A DNA stretch of 64,000 nt from Sphingosinicella microcystinivorans (GCF_003634215.1 NZ_RBWX01000009.1:372001-436000), one strand, 5' to 3'; shown: positions 1-9,133, numbered from the stretch's first letter. The notes: a model not told the origin generated them from the sequence alone. Translations and numbers: made by a program.

Positions 1-1
1 G

Positions 2-391
2 CACGAGGAACCGGCGGTGACGCTGGACGCCTTCCTCGGCCAGACCAATGCCACCGCAGTGCGGCTGGAATCGGACGAGGACGCGCGGAAACTGATCCCG
101 CAGCTCGGCCAGCTCGCGCTGATCGAAATCGCATTTCCGAAGTTTCGCGACGGGCGCGGCTATTCGGCGGCGCGCATCCTGCGCGAGGCCGGGTACACCG
201 GCGAACTGCGCGCGGCGGGCGACGTGCTTGTCGACCAGATTCCCTATATGCGTCGCTGCGGCTTCGACAGTTTCGCGCCCGAGGCCGATATCGATACGGC
301 AGCGCTGGAACGCGCGCTCTCGCGCTACGAGCATGTCTATCAGAAGGCGGCCGATGGGCGTTCGCCGGTGTGGGCGCTGCGTCATGGCTGA
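2..391 (+). CDS. DUF934 family protein (partial, 5' end outside window)
   Basis: The reading frame is open from the window edge, so the true start lies upstream and only about 129 C-terminal residues are visible. The sequence matches the DUF934 family: an acidic N-terminal stretch, an IEIAFPKFRDGRGYS core and a C-terminal region rich in Tyr and Arg. Members of this family are usually encoded between the sulfite reductase gene and cysH in alphaproteobacteria. Its stop overlaps the cysH start by 8 bases, so the two are translationally coupled. The molecular role is not established; an accessory role in sulfite reduction is inferred from context only. Confidence 0.85.
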   Translation, partial: HEEPAVTLDAFLGQTNATAVRLESDEDARKLIPQLGQLALIEIAFPKFRDGRGYSAARILREAGYTGELRAAGDVLVDQIPYMRRCGFDSFAPEADIDTAALERALSRYEHVYQKAADGRSPVWALRHG

Positions 392-1136
392 TGCCGCCCG
401 GAAACTCGATACCATCGACGTGCGTCCCGCCTACACGCAGGAGGACGCCGACGCTCTGAACGCGCGCTTCGCGGGTGTGGATACGCTGGACATGCTGCGC
501 ACGGTGTTCGCGGAAAAGCTGCTCGGCAAAACCGCCGTCGTTTCCTCGTTCGGCACCGAGAGCGCGGTGCTCCTGGACCTTATCGCGCGTGTCGATCCGA
601 CTGTGCCGGTGGTGTTCGTCGACACGCTGAAGATGTTCCCGGAAACCGAGCGCTACCGCGTGCAGCTGCTCGATCGGCTGGGGATGCACAATCGCGACGT
701 GGTGACGCCCGATGCCGCCGTCATTGAAGCGAAGGATGCGACCGGGCTGCGCTGGTCCTACGACCCGGACGGCTGCTGCGCGATCCGCAAGGTGGAGCCG
801 CTCGCGCGGGCCAAGCAGGGCCTCGACAGCTGGATTTCGGGCCGCAAGGCATTCCAGTCGCAGACACGCGCCAACATTCCCCGGTTCGAGATCGAGGACG
901 GGCGCTTGAAGATGAACCCGCTCGGCGACTGGGTGAAGGCCGATCTTGAAGCCTATTTCACCGAGCGCGACCTGCCGCGGCATCCGCTGGAAGCCGAGGG
1001 CTATCTCTCGATCGGCTGCCAGCCGTGCACAAGCGTCGTGAAGCCGGGCGAAGACCCGCGCGCCGGTCGCTGGCGCGGCTGGGACAAGACGGAGTGCGGC
1101 ATCCATACGAACGTCAGCGAGCTGCCGAGCTTCTAA
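384..1136 (+). CDS. cysH: Phosphoadenylyl-/adenylyl-sulfate reductase CysH (APS-reductase type)
   Basis: A 250-residue thioredoxin-dependent reductase that converts activated sulfate to sulfite in cysteine biosynthesis. The ATG at 384 was chosen because it overlaps the DUF934 stop; the frame extends further upstream but inside that gene. The PP-loop region SSFGTESAVLL lies near residues 54-64. Cysteine pairs at 131-132 and 212/215 are the set that binds a [4Fe-4S] cluster, and the catalytic Cys238 sits in the C-terminal KTECGIH motif. The cluster cysteines mark the APS-reducing branch of the family, rather than the cluster-free PAPS reductase of enterobacteria. Substrate choice is inferred from these residues. 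Confidence 0.93.
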   Translation: MADAARKLDTIDVRPAYTQEDADALNARFAGVDTLDMLRTVFAEKLLGKTAVVSSFGTESAVLLDLIARVDPTVPVVFVDTLKMFPETERYRVQLLDRLGMHNRDVVTPDAAVIEAKDATGLRWSYDPDGCCAIRKVEPLARAKQGLDSWISGRKAFQSQTRANIPRFEIEDGRLKMNPLGDWVKADLEAYFTERDLPRHPLEAEGYLSIGCQPCTSVVKPGEDPRAGRWRGWDKTECGIHTNVSELPSF

Positions 1137-1158
1137 GGCTTCCCACCCCCGCGCGGGC

Positions 1159-1932
1159 ATGGCATTCCTGCCGCCGATGGATCAGCTTCCCGTCTTCCTC
1201 AACCTCAAGGGCATGTCCGTGCTGCTCGTTGGCGAGGGCGAGGCGGCGGAGGCGAAGCGGCGGCTGATCGAGGCCGCAGGCGGATGCATCACCGACGACC
1301 CCAACGCGGCGCGCATCGCATTCATCGCTGAGGAGACGAGCCCCGCGGAGGTGGCTGTGCTGCATGCGCAGGGGCTGCTGGTGAACGTCGTCGACCGCCC
1401 GGATCTTTGCGACTTCACGGTGCCCGCGATCATCGACCGCTCGCCCGTGCTCGTCGCGGTCGGGACGGGAGGGGCATCAGCGACGCTCGCGAAGGCACTG
1501 CGCGAACGGCTGGAAGCGCTGCTCCCCGCCACGCTGGGCGATCTCGCCCGAAGCATCCGTGCTACGCGCGAGCGTGTGACCGAAGCGCGGCCCACAGCGT
1601 CCGGCCGCCGCCGGTTCTGGGACCGGCTTCTCGCCCCCGGCGCAGCGCTCGATCCATTGCACGAGGTTACCGACGCTGCGGCACGGATCGATGCCGCGCT
1701 TGCGCGCAGCGATGTGGACGCGGCTGAGTGCCACGAGATCGTCCTCGTGAGCGACGATCCCGACGACCTGACGCTCCGGCAGCTCCGGCTGCTCTCCCGC
1801 GCCGACACGATCATGCATGTGGGAGATGTCCCCGCTGCCGTGCTCGACCGTGCGCGCCGCGATGCCGTTCGCTTGACCGAGGCCGATGCCCCCCGCCCCG
1901 GCCTGACGCTCATCTTGAGGAGACCTTCGTGA
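1159..1932 (+). CDS. cysG: Siroheme synthase, precorrin-2 dehydrogenase part with truncated methyltransferase tail
   Basis: The 257-residue product resembles the N-terminal half of CysG: NAD-binding motif GMSVLLVGEGEAAEAK near residues 18-33, then the dehydrogenase/ferrochelatase central and dimerisation region ending in FWDRLLAPG. This part makes siroheme, the cofactor of sulfite reductase. After about residue 190 the sequence resembles only the first 60 or so residues of uroporphyrinogen-III methyltransferase (SDDPDDLTLRQLRLLSRAD) and then stops, so it cannot be a full trifunctional CysG. A separate methyltransferase elsewhere would be needed. Met at 1177 is an alternative start; neither has a clear ribosome binding site. 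The stop overlaps the next gene. Confidence 0.85.
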   Translation: MAFLPPMDQLPVFLNLKGMSVLLVGEGEAAEAKRRLIEAAGGCITDDPNAARIAFIAEETSPAEVAVLHAQGLLVNVVDRPDLCDFTVPAIIDRSPVLVAVGTGGASATLAKALRERLEALLPATLGDLARSIRATRERVTEARPTASGRRRFWDRLLAPGAALDPLHEVTDAAARIDAALARSDVDAAECHEIVLVSDDPDDLTLRQLRLLSRADTIMHVGDVPAAVLDRARRDAVRLTEADAPRPGLTLILRRPS

Positions 1933-2897
1933 CCTCCGAAGGCAGCTTCGCGTACACGATCCTGTCCGACGGCACGGCGACGCGCATCGATACTCCGCCG
2001 GGCTCCGACGAGGCCCCGACGTGCGCGCTGCTCTGGCGCCACATCGACGGCAACGACACGGCGTGCCGCGAATGGCTGGAAAAGCGATCAGGTATTCCCG
2101 AAGCGGCCGTCTGGTCCCTCCTCGAACTCGAAACCCGGCCGCGCGCCGTGAAGATCGGCGAAGGCGCGCTCGTTATCCTGCGCGGCGTCAACGAGAACCC
2201 CGATGCCGATCCCGACGATCTCGTCTCGATCCGCCTGTGGGTGACGGCAGGCCAGGTGCTCAGCATCAACTTCCGCCCGCTGCTCGCCATCGCTGACATG
2301 GAACACGTGCTGCGCGACCGCGCGGTGCGCGACGCGGGCGATTTCATCGTGGAGCTTGCCGACGTGCTGATCCGGCGCATCGATCATACGCTCGACGATC
2401 TTTCGGAAAGCCTCGACCTGCTGGAGGAGGACGTGATCGACGAGCGCCGCAGCCACCTGCGCCCGCGCATCGGCAAGGTGCGCCGCACAGCGATCGGCCT
2501 GCGCCGCTTTATCTCGCCGCAGCGCGACGCGCTCACGCAGCTTGCGAGCGGCCCCTTCGGATTCTTCGACGAGAGCGACCGGATCAATCTTTCGGCGGCC
2601 GCGAACAGCGTGACGCGGATCATTGAGGAAATCGACGCCGTGCGCGATCAGGCAGCGGTGCTTTCAGACCAGCTTTCCGATCTTCGCCAAGAGGCGGTCG
2701 GCAATCGCACGCTCGTGCTGTCGATCGTGTCGGCGGTGTTCCTGCCGCTGACGTTCATTACGGGCCTTATCGGCATGAACGTCACGGGTATTCCCTACGC
2801 CGACGAAGCATGGGCCTTCTATGCCATCGTCGGCTTGAACCTGGCGCTTGGCCTCGGCGTCCTCGCCTGGCTTCGCGTGAAGGGCTGGTTCCGCTAG
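1929..2897 (+). CDS. CorA/ZntB-family divalent metal transporter
   Basis: A 322-residue member of the 2-TM-GxN family, with a long acidic cytoplasmic domain, a helical stalk and two C-terminal membrane helices. The signature GMN follows the first helix (FITGLIGMNVTG). The acidic N-terminal domain and helix pattern resemble ZntB zinc transporters rather than classic CorA, but family membership alone does not settle the ion. The GTG start at 1929 overlaps the previous stop (GTGA) and is preceded by AGGAGA at about 1918-1923. Its 3' end overlaps the end of the convergent response regulator by 4 bases. Confidence 0.88.
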   Translation: MTSEGSFAYTILSDGTATRIDTPPGSDEAPTCALLWRHIDGNDTACREWLEKRSGIPEAAVWSLLELETRPRAVKIGEGALVILRGVNENPDADPDDLVSIRLWVTAGQVLSINFRPLLAIADMEHVLRDRAVRDAGDFIVELADVLIRRIDHTLDDLSESLDLLEEDVIDERRSHLRPRIGKVRRTAIGLRRFISPQRDALTQLASGPFGFFDESDRINLSAAANSVTRIIEEIDAVRDQAAVLSDQLSDLRQEAVGNRTLVLSIVSAVFLPLTFITGLIGMNVTGIPYADEAWAFYAIVGLNLALGLGVLAWLRVKGWFR

Positions 2898-3628
2898 CGA
2901 ACGACGCCAAGCGCCTGACGCGCGAGTGCCGCGATCTCGGCGATTGCAGCGGGGTTCACCGGCATGTCGGCGCGGCCCGGATCAGCGAGGCTGTCAGCGA
3001 TCTGCGCGATGCGCTGGAGCGGCGGCTCGATGAGATCGGGATTGATGCCGCCGGTGAGTACGGCCTTGCGATCCGCGATCAGGCGCTCGACCTCGGTCTG
3101 CAGGACGCGCCGCTGCTCGCTTTCGAGCTCGAGCTGTTCCTCGAGTTCCGAAAGCTCTATGGCGCGACGCGTCACCCGCTTGTCGAGCTTGGCATTCGCG
3201 AGCTTCAGGTTGACGGCATGTTGCCGACGCTGGAGCTGCGCCTCGATCCGCGCGGCGAGCACGTCGAAATCGATCGGCTTCGAGACGTAGTCATCGGCGC
3301 CGGCTTCGAGTGATGCGACGACGGTCTGCGCGTCCGCCCGCGCAGTGAGCATGATCACCGGCACCTCGCTGACGCGCGAATTCGTGCGCAGCTCGCGCAG
3401 CACATCGATGCCGTTCATGTTCGGCATCATGTAATCGAGCAGCACGAGATCCGGGGGCGACTTCTCGATGAGCTGCAGCGCAACCTCACCGCTTTCCGCA
3501 GAGACCACCGTATAATTCAGGCGCTCAAGACGCCTGCACACCACAGAACGATTCGCCTCCACGTCGTCTACGACGAGGATTCGGCATCCGTTCCGGTCTC
3601 CCGCATTCACTGTCATCGATACGCCCAT
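2894..3628 (-). CDS. Response regulator with receiver domain and coiled-coil tail
   Basis: A 244-residue product. The N-terminal CheY-like receiver has the acidic pair DD at 21-22, the phospho-acceptor Asp65 in VLLDYMMPNMNG and the conserved Lys in YVSKPIDF. After about residue 130 there is no DNA-binding domain; instead a long charged coiled coil (KLDKRVTRRAIELSELEEQ...) and an Ala-rich tail of unknown role follow. ATG 3628 lies 10 bases after the stop of the upstream kinase gene; ATG 3616 is an alternative. The likely partner is that kinase. Output is probably protein-protein signalling, which is inference. Confidence 0.85.
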   Translation of the reverse strand: MGVSMTVNAGDRNGCRILVVDDVEANRSVVCRRLERLNYTVVSAESGEVALQLIEKSPPDLVLLDYMMPNMNGIDVLRELRTNSRVSEVPVIMLTARADAQTVVASLEAGADDYVSKPIDFDVLAARIEAQLQRRQHAVNLKLANAKLDKRVTRRAIELSELEEQLELESEQRRVLQTEVERLIADRKAVLTGGINPDLIEPPLQRIAQIADSLADPGRADMPVNPAAIAEIAALARQALGVVR

Positions 3629-3638
3629 GTTTTGTTCT

Positions 3639-5174
3639 TTAGGCCGCCATGGTGTCAGGATTTGGTTGATTATTAATTGACCCTTTTTGCGAGCCCGTCG
3701 CATCGTCCCATTCGCGCAGCGATTCCTGATGCTTACGCGGCAAACGCAGGCTGAATGTGGAACCCACGCCGGGGAGGCTATCGACCGAAAGGCGAGCGCC
3801 CATCAGTTCGGCAAGCCGCGCGGTGATGGCAAGGCCAAGGCCCGTGCCGCCGAAACGGCGCGTCGTGGAGGCATCCGCCTGCACGAAAGGCTGGAAGAGC
3901 TTTTCCACCTGCTCGGGCGTCATCCCGATGCCCGAATCAGAGACGCTGATCTCGATCCAGTCACGCCGCGCGATGGTAAGCGACCGCGCTGACAGGATGA
4001 CATGGCCTTGCTTGGTAAACTTGCAGGCATTCCCGACAAGGTTGATCAGGCACTGGCGGAGCTTCGTGGAATCATGCTCGGCAATGCCGACATCGGGCGC
4101 GATGCGCAGCTCAAGGCGGTTGCCCTGCTGCTGCGCCAGCGGCTCCAGTGTCGAGCGGACCTCTTCGAGGAGACCCTGCACGCTGAATTCGTGCACATCG
4201 ATCTCCATGCGGCCCGCTTCGATCTTCGCCATGTCGAGCAGTTCGTTGATCATGCTGAGCAGATGCCGTGCTGATCCGTCGATCCAGCGCGCATCTTCGG
4301 AAAGCTGTGTCTGCCCCTGTTCGGAGAGGTCCTGCCTGAGCACATCCGCATAGCCGATGATGGCATTGAGCGGCGTACGCAGCTCGTGGCTCATGTTGGC
4401 AAGGAACTGCGATTTCGCCTCGTTGGCGTGCTGCGCGACGTCGCGCGCTTCGGCAAGCTCCGTCGCAGCCGACGCCAGCTCGTGATCGCGGCGCTCCACC
4501 TCGTCGAGCATGGCATTCAGCGAATCGATGACGCGCCGCGTTTCGTCGTCGCCGAGCCGTTCGACGCGCTGGCTGTAATCGCCGCTGTCGCGAATGCGCT
4601 CCATGGCGAGCGTCATGACCTTGAGCGGGCGGAACAGCAGCACGCTGATTCCCGCTGCGAAGAACAATGAGACGAGAAACGCGACCGCGATGATCCCGAT
4701 CACGGCGAAGAGATAGGCAAACGAGGGCTTGGTTTCGAACTTCTGGACCGTGGTGATCTCGATCGAGCCGAGCATCTTGCCCTTCGCCACGATGGGCGCC
4801 GAAGAGACCGCCCGCCGACCCGTGGGATCAGGCGCGGTGCGCTTCAGCGTAATGATATCCTTGCCCGATACGTCGCGGACGCGCACCTGCCGGATCACTT
4901 CCACCGAATCGAGCTGACGCAGCACGCGCAGCGTCTCGTCCGTATCGCCGGCGAGGATCGGGCCGGCCGCGATGCTGGCGACGCCCTGCGTGGTCAGTTC
5001 CTGGATCTTGTAGGTCGCCGCGACGACGGTTTGATACTGGAGATAGGCGAACACGGAGCTCGCGAGCGCGAGCGCCACCGTACAGGCAAAGAGAACCGCT
5101 GCCGCGAGTTTGACGCGGAAGGGCAGACGTTCAAGACGTACCCTGAAACCCGAGCGCGCCTTCGCGTTGCTCAA
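3639..5174 (-). CDS. Membrane sensor histidine kinase (HAMP, HisKA, HATPase)
   Basis: The 511-residue protein has a membrane helix at about 22-47, a roughly 100-residue periplasmic sensor of CHASE8-like length, and a second helix at about 152-181. HAMP and a coiled coil follow, then HisKA with the phosphorylated His263 in [15 protein letters not shown]. The ATPase motifs are LVGNACKFT (N box), DSGIGM (G1) and GGTGLGLAI (G2). There is no C-terminal receiver, so phosphotransfer is expected to the separate receiver protein encoded just downstream. The start overlaps the stop of the GGDEF-EAL gene by 4 bases, showing co-translation. The signal sensed is unknown. Confidence 0.9.
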   Translation of the reverse strand: MSNAKARSGFRVRLERLPFRVKLAAAVLFACTVALALASSVFAYLQYQTVVAATYKIQELTTQGVASIAAGPILAGDTDETLRVLRQLDSVEVIRQVRVRDVSGKDIITLKRTAPDPTGRRAVSSAPIVAKGKMLGSIEITTVQKFETKPSFAYLFAVIGIIAVAFLVSLFFAAGISVLLFRPLKVMTLAMERIRDSGDYSQRVERLGDDETRRVIDSLNAMLDEVERRDHELASAATELAEARDVAQHANEAKSQFLANMSHELRTPLNAIIGYADVLRQDLSEQGQTQLSEDARWIDGSARHLLSMINELLDMAKIEAGRMEIDVHEFSVQGLLEEVRSTLEPLAQQQGNRLELRIAPDVGIAEHDSTKLRQCLINLVGNACKFTKQGHVILSARSLTIARRDWIEISVSDSGIGMTPEQVEKLFQPFVQADASTTRRFGGTGLGLAITARLAELMGARLSVDSLPGVGSTFSLRLPRKHQESLREWDDATGSQKGSINNQPNPDTMAA

Positions 5175-6895
5175 ATCGCGGCTCCGATATGCTCCGGCTC
5201 ATGCGCGTCGCGCCAGGTTTCGAATTCAGCGAGCGGAATCGGCTTCGAGATCCAGTAGCCCTGCAGGATTTCACAGCCGATGACACTGAGGATGTCGGCC
5301 TGAATCTCGCTTTCGACGCCTTCGGCGACGCACTCGTAACCGAGCCCGCCGGCAAGGCTGACGATCGCCTGAATGATCGTGCGGGAATCGGCGCTGGTGG
5401 CGACGTCCTTCACGAGTGAACGATCGATTTTCAGACGATCAATCGGCAGATCCTTGAGGCGCGCGAGGTTCGAATAGCCCGTGCCGAAATCGTCGATGGC
5501 GATGCTGATGCCGAGCGCACGCACTTCGGCGAGGCGATCGACGATCACCGGATCGGACGACATCACCGTCGATTCGGTGATCTCGATTTCCAGCATTTCG
5601 GGCGGCGCCGACGAGGCTTCGATGCACGCGCGGACATGCCGCACGAAATCGGTGCGCTCAACCTGCTGCGGCGAGACGTTGACGCTGAGCTTGAGCTTGT
5701 CGCCGCGGGCATGCCATTCGCCGACGATCCGCGCGGCTTCCGCGATCACCCACCGACCCACATCAACAATAAGGCCGCTGTCTTCGGCGATATCGATGAA
5801 CGAAGCGGGCGCGCGCAGCGTCTTGTCAGGGTGGCGCCAGCGGATGAGCGCCTCCGCGGAGACGAGCTGGCCGCTTTCCGCATTGATCTGCGGCTGCATG
5901 TGCAGCTCGAACTGTCCGCCCGCGATCGCCGCGCGCAGCATCGATTCGAGCTGCAGCCGATCGCGAACGCGCTCGTGCATCGCGGCTTCGAACAGGTGAT
6001 ACTGATTCCGCCCGCTGTCCTTCGCATAATACATCGCCGTGTCGGCGTTGCGGGTAAGCGTTTCGTAGGTCTCCCCGTCGTCCGGCGCGATGCAGATGCC
6101 GATGCTGGCGCCGATCACGATCGACTGGCCGGCGAACTCGAACGGCTCCTGCATGGCGCGCAGGATCTGCCGCGCCAGCTTGGTGGCATCGGCAGGGCCG
6201 CCGACATCCGGGAGGAGAACGGTGAATTCGTCGCCCGCGAGACGCGCCAGCACGGCCTCTCCGCAGCCTGAGCCGCGGCGGTTCGATTCGGCGGAAAGCA
6301 GCACGCGCATCCGCGCCGCGAACATCGCCAGCAGCACATCGCCCTGCGCGTGGCCGAGGCTGTCGTTCACCGACTTGAAGCGATCAAGATCGATAAACAG
6401 GATCGCGCTCTTCGCGCCCTCGCGGCGGGCCATGCTGCGCAGGTGGCGCTCAACGGTGCGGCGGAAGCTGAGGCGATTGGGAAGATCGGTGACGGGATCC
6501 TGCAGCGCGGTCTGCTGGATCGTGTCGATATTGGTCTGGATACGTTTCTTGAAGAGCTCGATCGCGGCTGTAAGCTTGGGAAGCGTACGGCGCACGGCAC
6601 GCGGGATCGGCGGGGGGACGTCACCGTCGCGCCTGGGGCGGACAAAATCGGTGATCTTCTCGACCGCGATCACGACCGGCGCCATCGTATAGTATACCGC
6701 TGCAAAGACCGCCGCGGCACTGGCGATCACGATACCGGCCAGAACAAGGAGCGAGCCCGCAGACGGCAGGCTGGGCGGCCAACCAAGGCTGTAGGCGAAC
6801 ACCAGCAAGGCGATCACGGCAGAGGCCGCGCCGGCATAGACAAGTGAACGGATGCGCAACTGTGTTTCGAACAAGCCAAGTACTCCGTGCACCAC
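5171..6895 (-). CDS. Membrane-bound GGDEF-EAL protein (cyclic-di-GMP turnover)
   Basis: A 574-residue protein with two N-terminal membrane helices (about 17-37 and 47-75), a GGDEF domain and an EAL domain. The cyclase signature reads AGDEF at 220-224; the first Gly is replaced, which many active cyclases tolerate. The RxxD inhibitory site expected just upstream is absent. The EAL domain keeps EAL (348-350), DDFGTGYSN and KIDRS, so phosphodiesterase activity is plausible. Whether it makes or degrades c-di-GMP cannot be decided by eye. It is first in a three-gene unit with the kinase and receiver. The start is uncertain: GTG 6895 and nearby TTG codons are all possible. Confidence 0.9.
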   Translation of the reverse strand: MVHGVLGLFETQLRIRSLVYAGAASAVIALLVFAYSLGWPPSLPSAGSLLVLAGIVIASAAAVFAAVYYTMAPVVIAVEKITDFVRPRRDGDVPPPIPRAVRRTLPKLTAAIELFKKRIQTNIDTIQQTALQDPVTDLPNRLSFRRTVERHLRSMARREGAKSAILFIDLDRFKSVNDSLGHAQGDVLLAMFAARMRVLLSAESNRRGSGCGEAVLARLAGDEFTVLLPDVGGPADATKLARQILRAMQEPFEFAGQSIVIGASIGICIAPDDGETYETLTRNADTAMYYAKDSGRNQYHLFEAAMHERVRDRLQLESMLRAAIAGGQFELHMQPQINAESGQLVSAEALIRWRHPDKTLRAPASFIDIAEDSGLIVDVGRWVIAEAARIVGEWHARGDKLKLSVNVSPQQVERTDFVRHVRACIEASSAPPEMLEIEITESTVMSSDPVIVDRLAEVRALGISIAIDDFGTGYSNLARLKDLPIDRLKIDRSLVKDVATSADSRTIIQAIVSLAGGLGYECVAEGVESEIQADILSVIGCEILQGYWISKPIPLAEFETWRDAHEPEHIGAAI

Positions 6896-6975
6896 GCGCG
6901 GACCGGTGCGCGAGGCTCAGCGGACACTCGCAGGATAAGGTAAACATTCTCTAAGCCACGTCGTACGAACGAAAA

Positions 6976-7000
6976 GGGGCGGCCCCAAAGGACCGCCCCC
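6976..7000 (-). terminator. Rho-independent terminator after the PuuD-like gene
   Basis: Read on the minus strand this is a GC-rich hairpin (arms 6990-6999 and 6976-6985, 9 of 10 pairs, short loop) followed directly by TTTTCGTT. It lies about 30 bases after the stop of the gene at 7031-7615, and would separate that gene from the GGDEF-EAL unit downstream on the same strand. Confidence 0.75.
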
Positions 7001-7030
7001 GCTCACGTGGCCTTGCCCCGTGTCTTCGGC

Positions 7031-7615
7031 TTAGACCGGCCAGGACTGGTAGGCCGCCATCGCGTAGAGCATCGGGATCGAGAGCAGCGTGTTGGTGCGG
7101 CTCGTGAGCATGGCGACGCGCGCGGCCTTTGCCTTCGCCGCGTCGTCCGCCTGAACGATCCCAAGCGCCTTCTTCTGGTTCGGCCAAATGATGAACCAGA
7201 CATTGAACGCCATGATGAGCCCCAGCCACATGCCGATGCCAATCAGGCGGAACCCCTCCTGAAGCGTCAGCGCCTCCGCCAGATAGCCGCGGTGACCGGC
7301 CAGAAGCAGGCCGAAAAGCACCGTGAATGCCGCACCCCAGCGGAAAAAGAACAGCGCCTTCGGGGCGATATGCTTGCTCACCGCCGGCTTCTGTTCAGCC
7401 GGAATCGCCGGCATCGTGGGGATCTGGACGAAGTTGAAATAGTAAAGCAGCCCGATCCACGTGATACCCGCAAACACGTGCAGCCAGCGCAGCACGGTCT
7501 CACCGAAGACCATGCCGTTGCCGGCGAAATCGCCATGCAGCCCGAAGATCAGAGCGATCGCGAGGACCAGACCCAGACCCAGCGTAAGATGCAGATTTTC
7601 AAGAATTTTGCCCAT
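7031..7615 (-). CDS. PuuD-like integral membrane protein (urate hydroxylase N-terminal type)
   Basis: A 194-residue membrane protein with about five helices, resembling the membrane domain of the PuuD urate hydroxylase family. Conserved-looking features are LRWLHVFAGITWIGLLYYFNFVQIP and the later GMWLGLIMAFNVWFIIWPNQK. The C-terminal cytochrome c domain of full PuuD is missing, and no purine genes are nearby, so urate oxidation should not be assumed. ATG 7615 was chosen for its GGGGGAA ribosome binding site 9-10 bases upstream; the frame extends 20 codons further without such support. It is a single-gene unit with its own terminator. Confidence 0.7.
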   Translation of the reverse strand: MGKILENLHLTLGLGLVLAIALIFGLHGDFAGNGMVFGETVLRWLHVFAGITWIGLLYYFNFVQIPTMPAIPAEQKPAVSKHIAPKALFFFRWGAAFTVLFGLLLAGHRGYLAEALTLQEGFRLIGIGMWLGLIMAFNVWFIIWPNQKKALGIVQADDAAKAKAARVAMLTSRTNTLLSIPMLYAMAAYQSWPV

Positions 7616-7816
7616 CAGCAGTTTCCCCCACGGCGTTCCCTGTTTCGACCCTGTTGCGCGCCGCGATCGCAGCAAGGGTCCGTCCCACAGTTTGATTGCG
7701 AAACATAACTACGCTGAAATTGTTGAAGGTAGAAGCGTTCAGGTGATGATAGACGGCATTTCCGGCAGCAACTGACCGAACGGACGGGTGCCGGTGCCGA
7801 TCAGAAAGGAAGACCG

Positions 7817-8200
7817 ATGATCCTGCTCCATGCCGCGTTCCTGATGGCCGCGCAGGTGCTGCAGCCGGTGACCGTGCCGGAACCGGCGCTCCCCGCCCCG
7901 GCCACAGTTGTGGATGAAATCGTCGCGCCCGACGATGCCGCCGCAATCAGCGCCCGCAAACGGCTGAACGCCGAGGTGAAGGCGCGTACCGATGCGAGCG
8001 ATGCCGGGTACGCCGCCGCGCAGGCCGCATATCAGGCGCAGATGCGCGAGCATGACGCAGCGGTTGCGCGCACGGCGCAGGCCCAGGCGGAGTATGACGC
8101 CGCCCGCGCCGCATACGACCAGCGCCAGCGCGAGATCGCCGACTGGCAGGCCTGCGTGAACGGCGACAAAACCCGCTGTCCGCCGAAGCCCCAAAAATAG
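7817..8200 (+). CDS. Small exported Ala-rich coiled-coil protein, unknown function
   Basis: I do not recognise a family. The 127-residue product starts with a short hydrophobic stretch (MILLHAAFLMAAQVL), then a Pro-rich linker. A long helical region of Ala, Gln, Arg and Tyr (about 45-115) has heptad character with repeated AAYxQxxxE-like units. A C-terminal CVNGDKTRC pair of Cys could form a disulfide. Export to the periplasm is likely from the N-terminus. The start is supported by GAAAGGAAG just upstream. It is followed after 60 bases by a transporter gene whose leader may be structured. Confidence 0.6.
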   Translation: MILLHAAFLMAAQVLQPVTVPEPALPAPATVVDEIVAPDDAAAISARKRLNAEVKARTDASDAGYAAAQAAYQAQMREHDAAVARTAQAQAEYDAARAAYDQRQREIADWQACVNGDKTRCPPKPQK

Positions 8201-8202
8201 TC

Positions 8203-8260
8203 GCCCTCGCACTTCGCGCGGATTGACAGTAGCCGGCGCGCCTCGGCAAGCAGCGAGGGC
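8203..8260 (+). promoter_or_regulatory. Possible SD-sequestering leader structure before the EamA gene
   Basis: An 8-base arm GCCCTCGC (8203-8210) is perfectly complementary to GCGAGGGC (8253-8260). The second arm contains the ribosome binding site and abuts the ATG at 8261. Inside the loop CGCGC (8215-8219) can pair with GCGCG (8236-8240). The folded form would hide the start site of the downstream transporter. This is seen by eye only; no folding calculation was made. Confidence 0.4.
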
Positions 8261-9133
8261 ATGCGCCCGTCCTCCGCCCCGCCGATGCTGCTCGCCTTCC
8301 TGGCGATCGCGCTGCTGTGCGCGATGGACGCCGCGATCAAGCTGGGCGCGCAGACGCATGCCATCATCACCGTTACCTTCATGCGGTATGCCGCCGGCGT
8401 GCTGTTTGCGCTGCCGCTGCTGCGCTTCGGCAAGGTCTCCTTCTCGCGCGATGCCTTGCAGGGGCATGCCGTTCGCGGCCTGGTGATCGCCGCCGCGGCC
8501 TATCTGTTCTTCTATGGGCTGTGGGCGATCCCGATCGCCGAGGCGATTGCGATTTCCTTCATCGCCCCCTTGCTGGTGCCGCTCATCGCACGCGTGCTGC
8601 TCGGCGAGCGGATGCGCGCGATCAATGTGGCAGCCTGCTTCATCGGCTTCGGCGGCGTGCTGATGACCGTGACCGGGCACGCCGACGTGCCGACCCCGAA
8701 CCGCACGGAGGGCATCGCCGCCGTCTTTGTCTCCGCAGTGCTGTATGCGCTCTCGATCGTCTTGCTGCGGCAGCGTGCGACGCGGGACGATCCGCAGGTC
8801 ATCAGCATCCTCGCAGCCGCTTTCCCGGCGCTTTATACGGCACCTTTCGCGCTGTTCGCAGCGCCGCTGCCCACGTCCGGCACGCTTCCGCTCTTCGGCT
8901 TGATGGGGGCACTCGGCACCAGCGGCACCCTGCTGCTCGCCTTTGCCTATGCGCGCGCGGAAGCCCAGAAACTCGTGGTTCTCGAATATACGGCGCTCGG
9001 CTGGGGCGCGTTGTTCGGGTGGTGGCTGTTCAGCGAACATGTGCGCCCCGAAGTCGTCCTCGGCGGCGGAATCGTCGCCGGCGCTTGCCTGATGGTGGCG
9101 TGGTCGGGCCGGCGGAAGGCCGTTGCCGTATGA
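8261..9133 (+). CDS. EamA-family (DMT superfamily) transporter
   Basis: A 290-residue inner membrane protein with about ten hydrophobic helices in two repeated halves, typical of EamA/RhaT-type drug/metabolite exporters. Recognisable segments are TFMRYAAGVLFALPLLRFG in the first half and VVLEYTALGWGALFGWWLFSE in the second. The substrate cannot be predicted. GCGAGGG before ATG 8261 is the ribosome binding site and is part of a possible stem. Its TGA overlaps the ATG of the next transporter, so the two are probably made together. Confidence 0.88.
   Translation: MRPSSAPPMLLAFLAIALLCAMDAAIKLGAQTHAIITVTFMRYAAGVLFALPLLRFGKVSFSRDALQGHAVRGLVIAAAAYLFFYGLWAIPIAEAIAISFIAPLLVPLIARVLLGERMRAINVAACFIGFGGVLMTVTGHADVPTPNRTEGIAAVFVSAVLYALSIVLLRQRATRDDPQVISILAAAFPALYTAPFALFAAPLPTSGTLPLFGLMGALGTSGTLLLAFAYARAEAQKLVVLEYTALGWGALFGWWLFSEHVRPEVVLGGGIVAGACLMVAWSGRRKAVAV

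Noticed and set aside
1029-1036. GTCGTGAA within cysH
   Set aside because: No TAAA at the required distance; coding sequence for Val-Val-Lys by chance.
6933-6956. CtrA-like TTAG-N7-TTAC on the minus strand upstream of the GGDEF-EAL gene
   Set aside because: Only 6 of 8 positions match and no second half site is present.
8317-9129. Extending the MFS gene upstream in frame
   Set aside because: The extension overlaps the EamA gene in another frame and is Arg-rich; the ATG at 9130 starts directly before the first helix.
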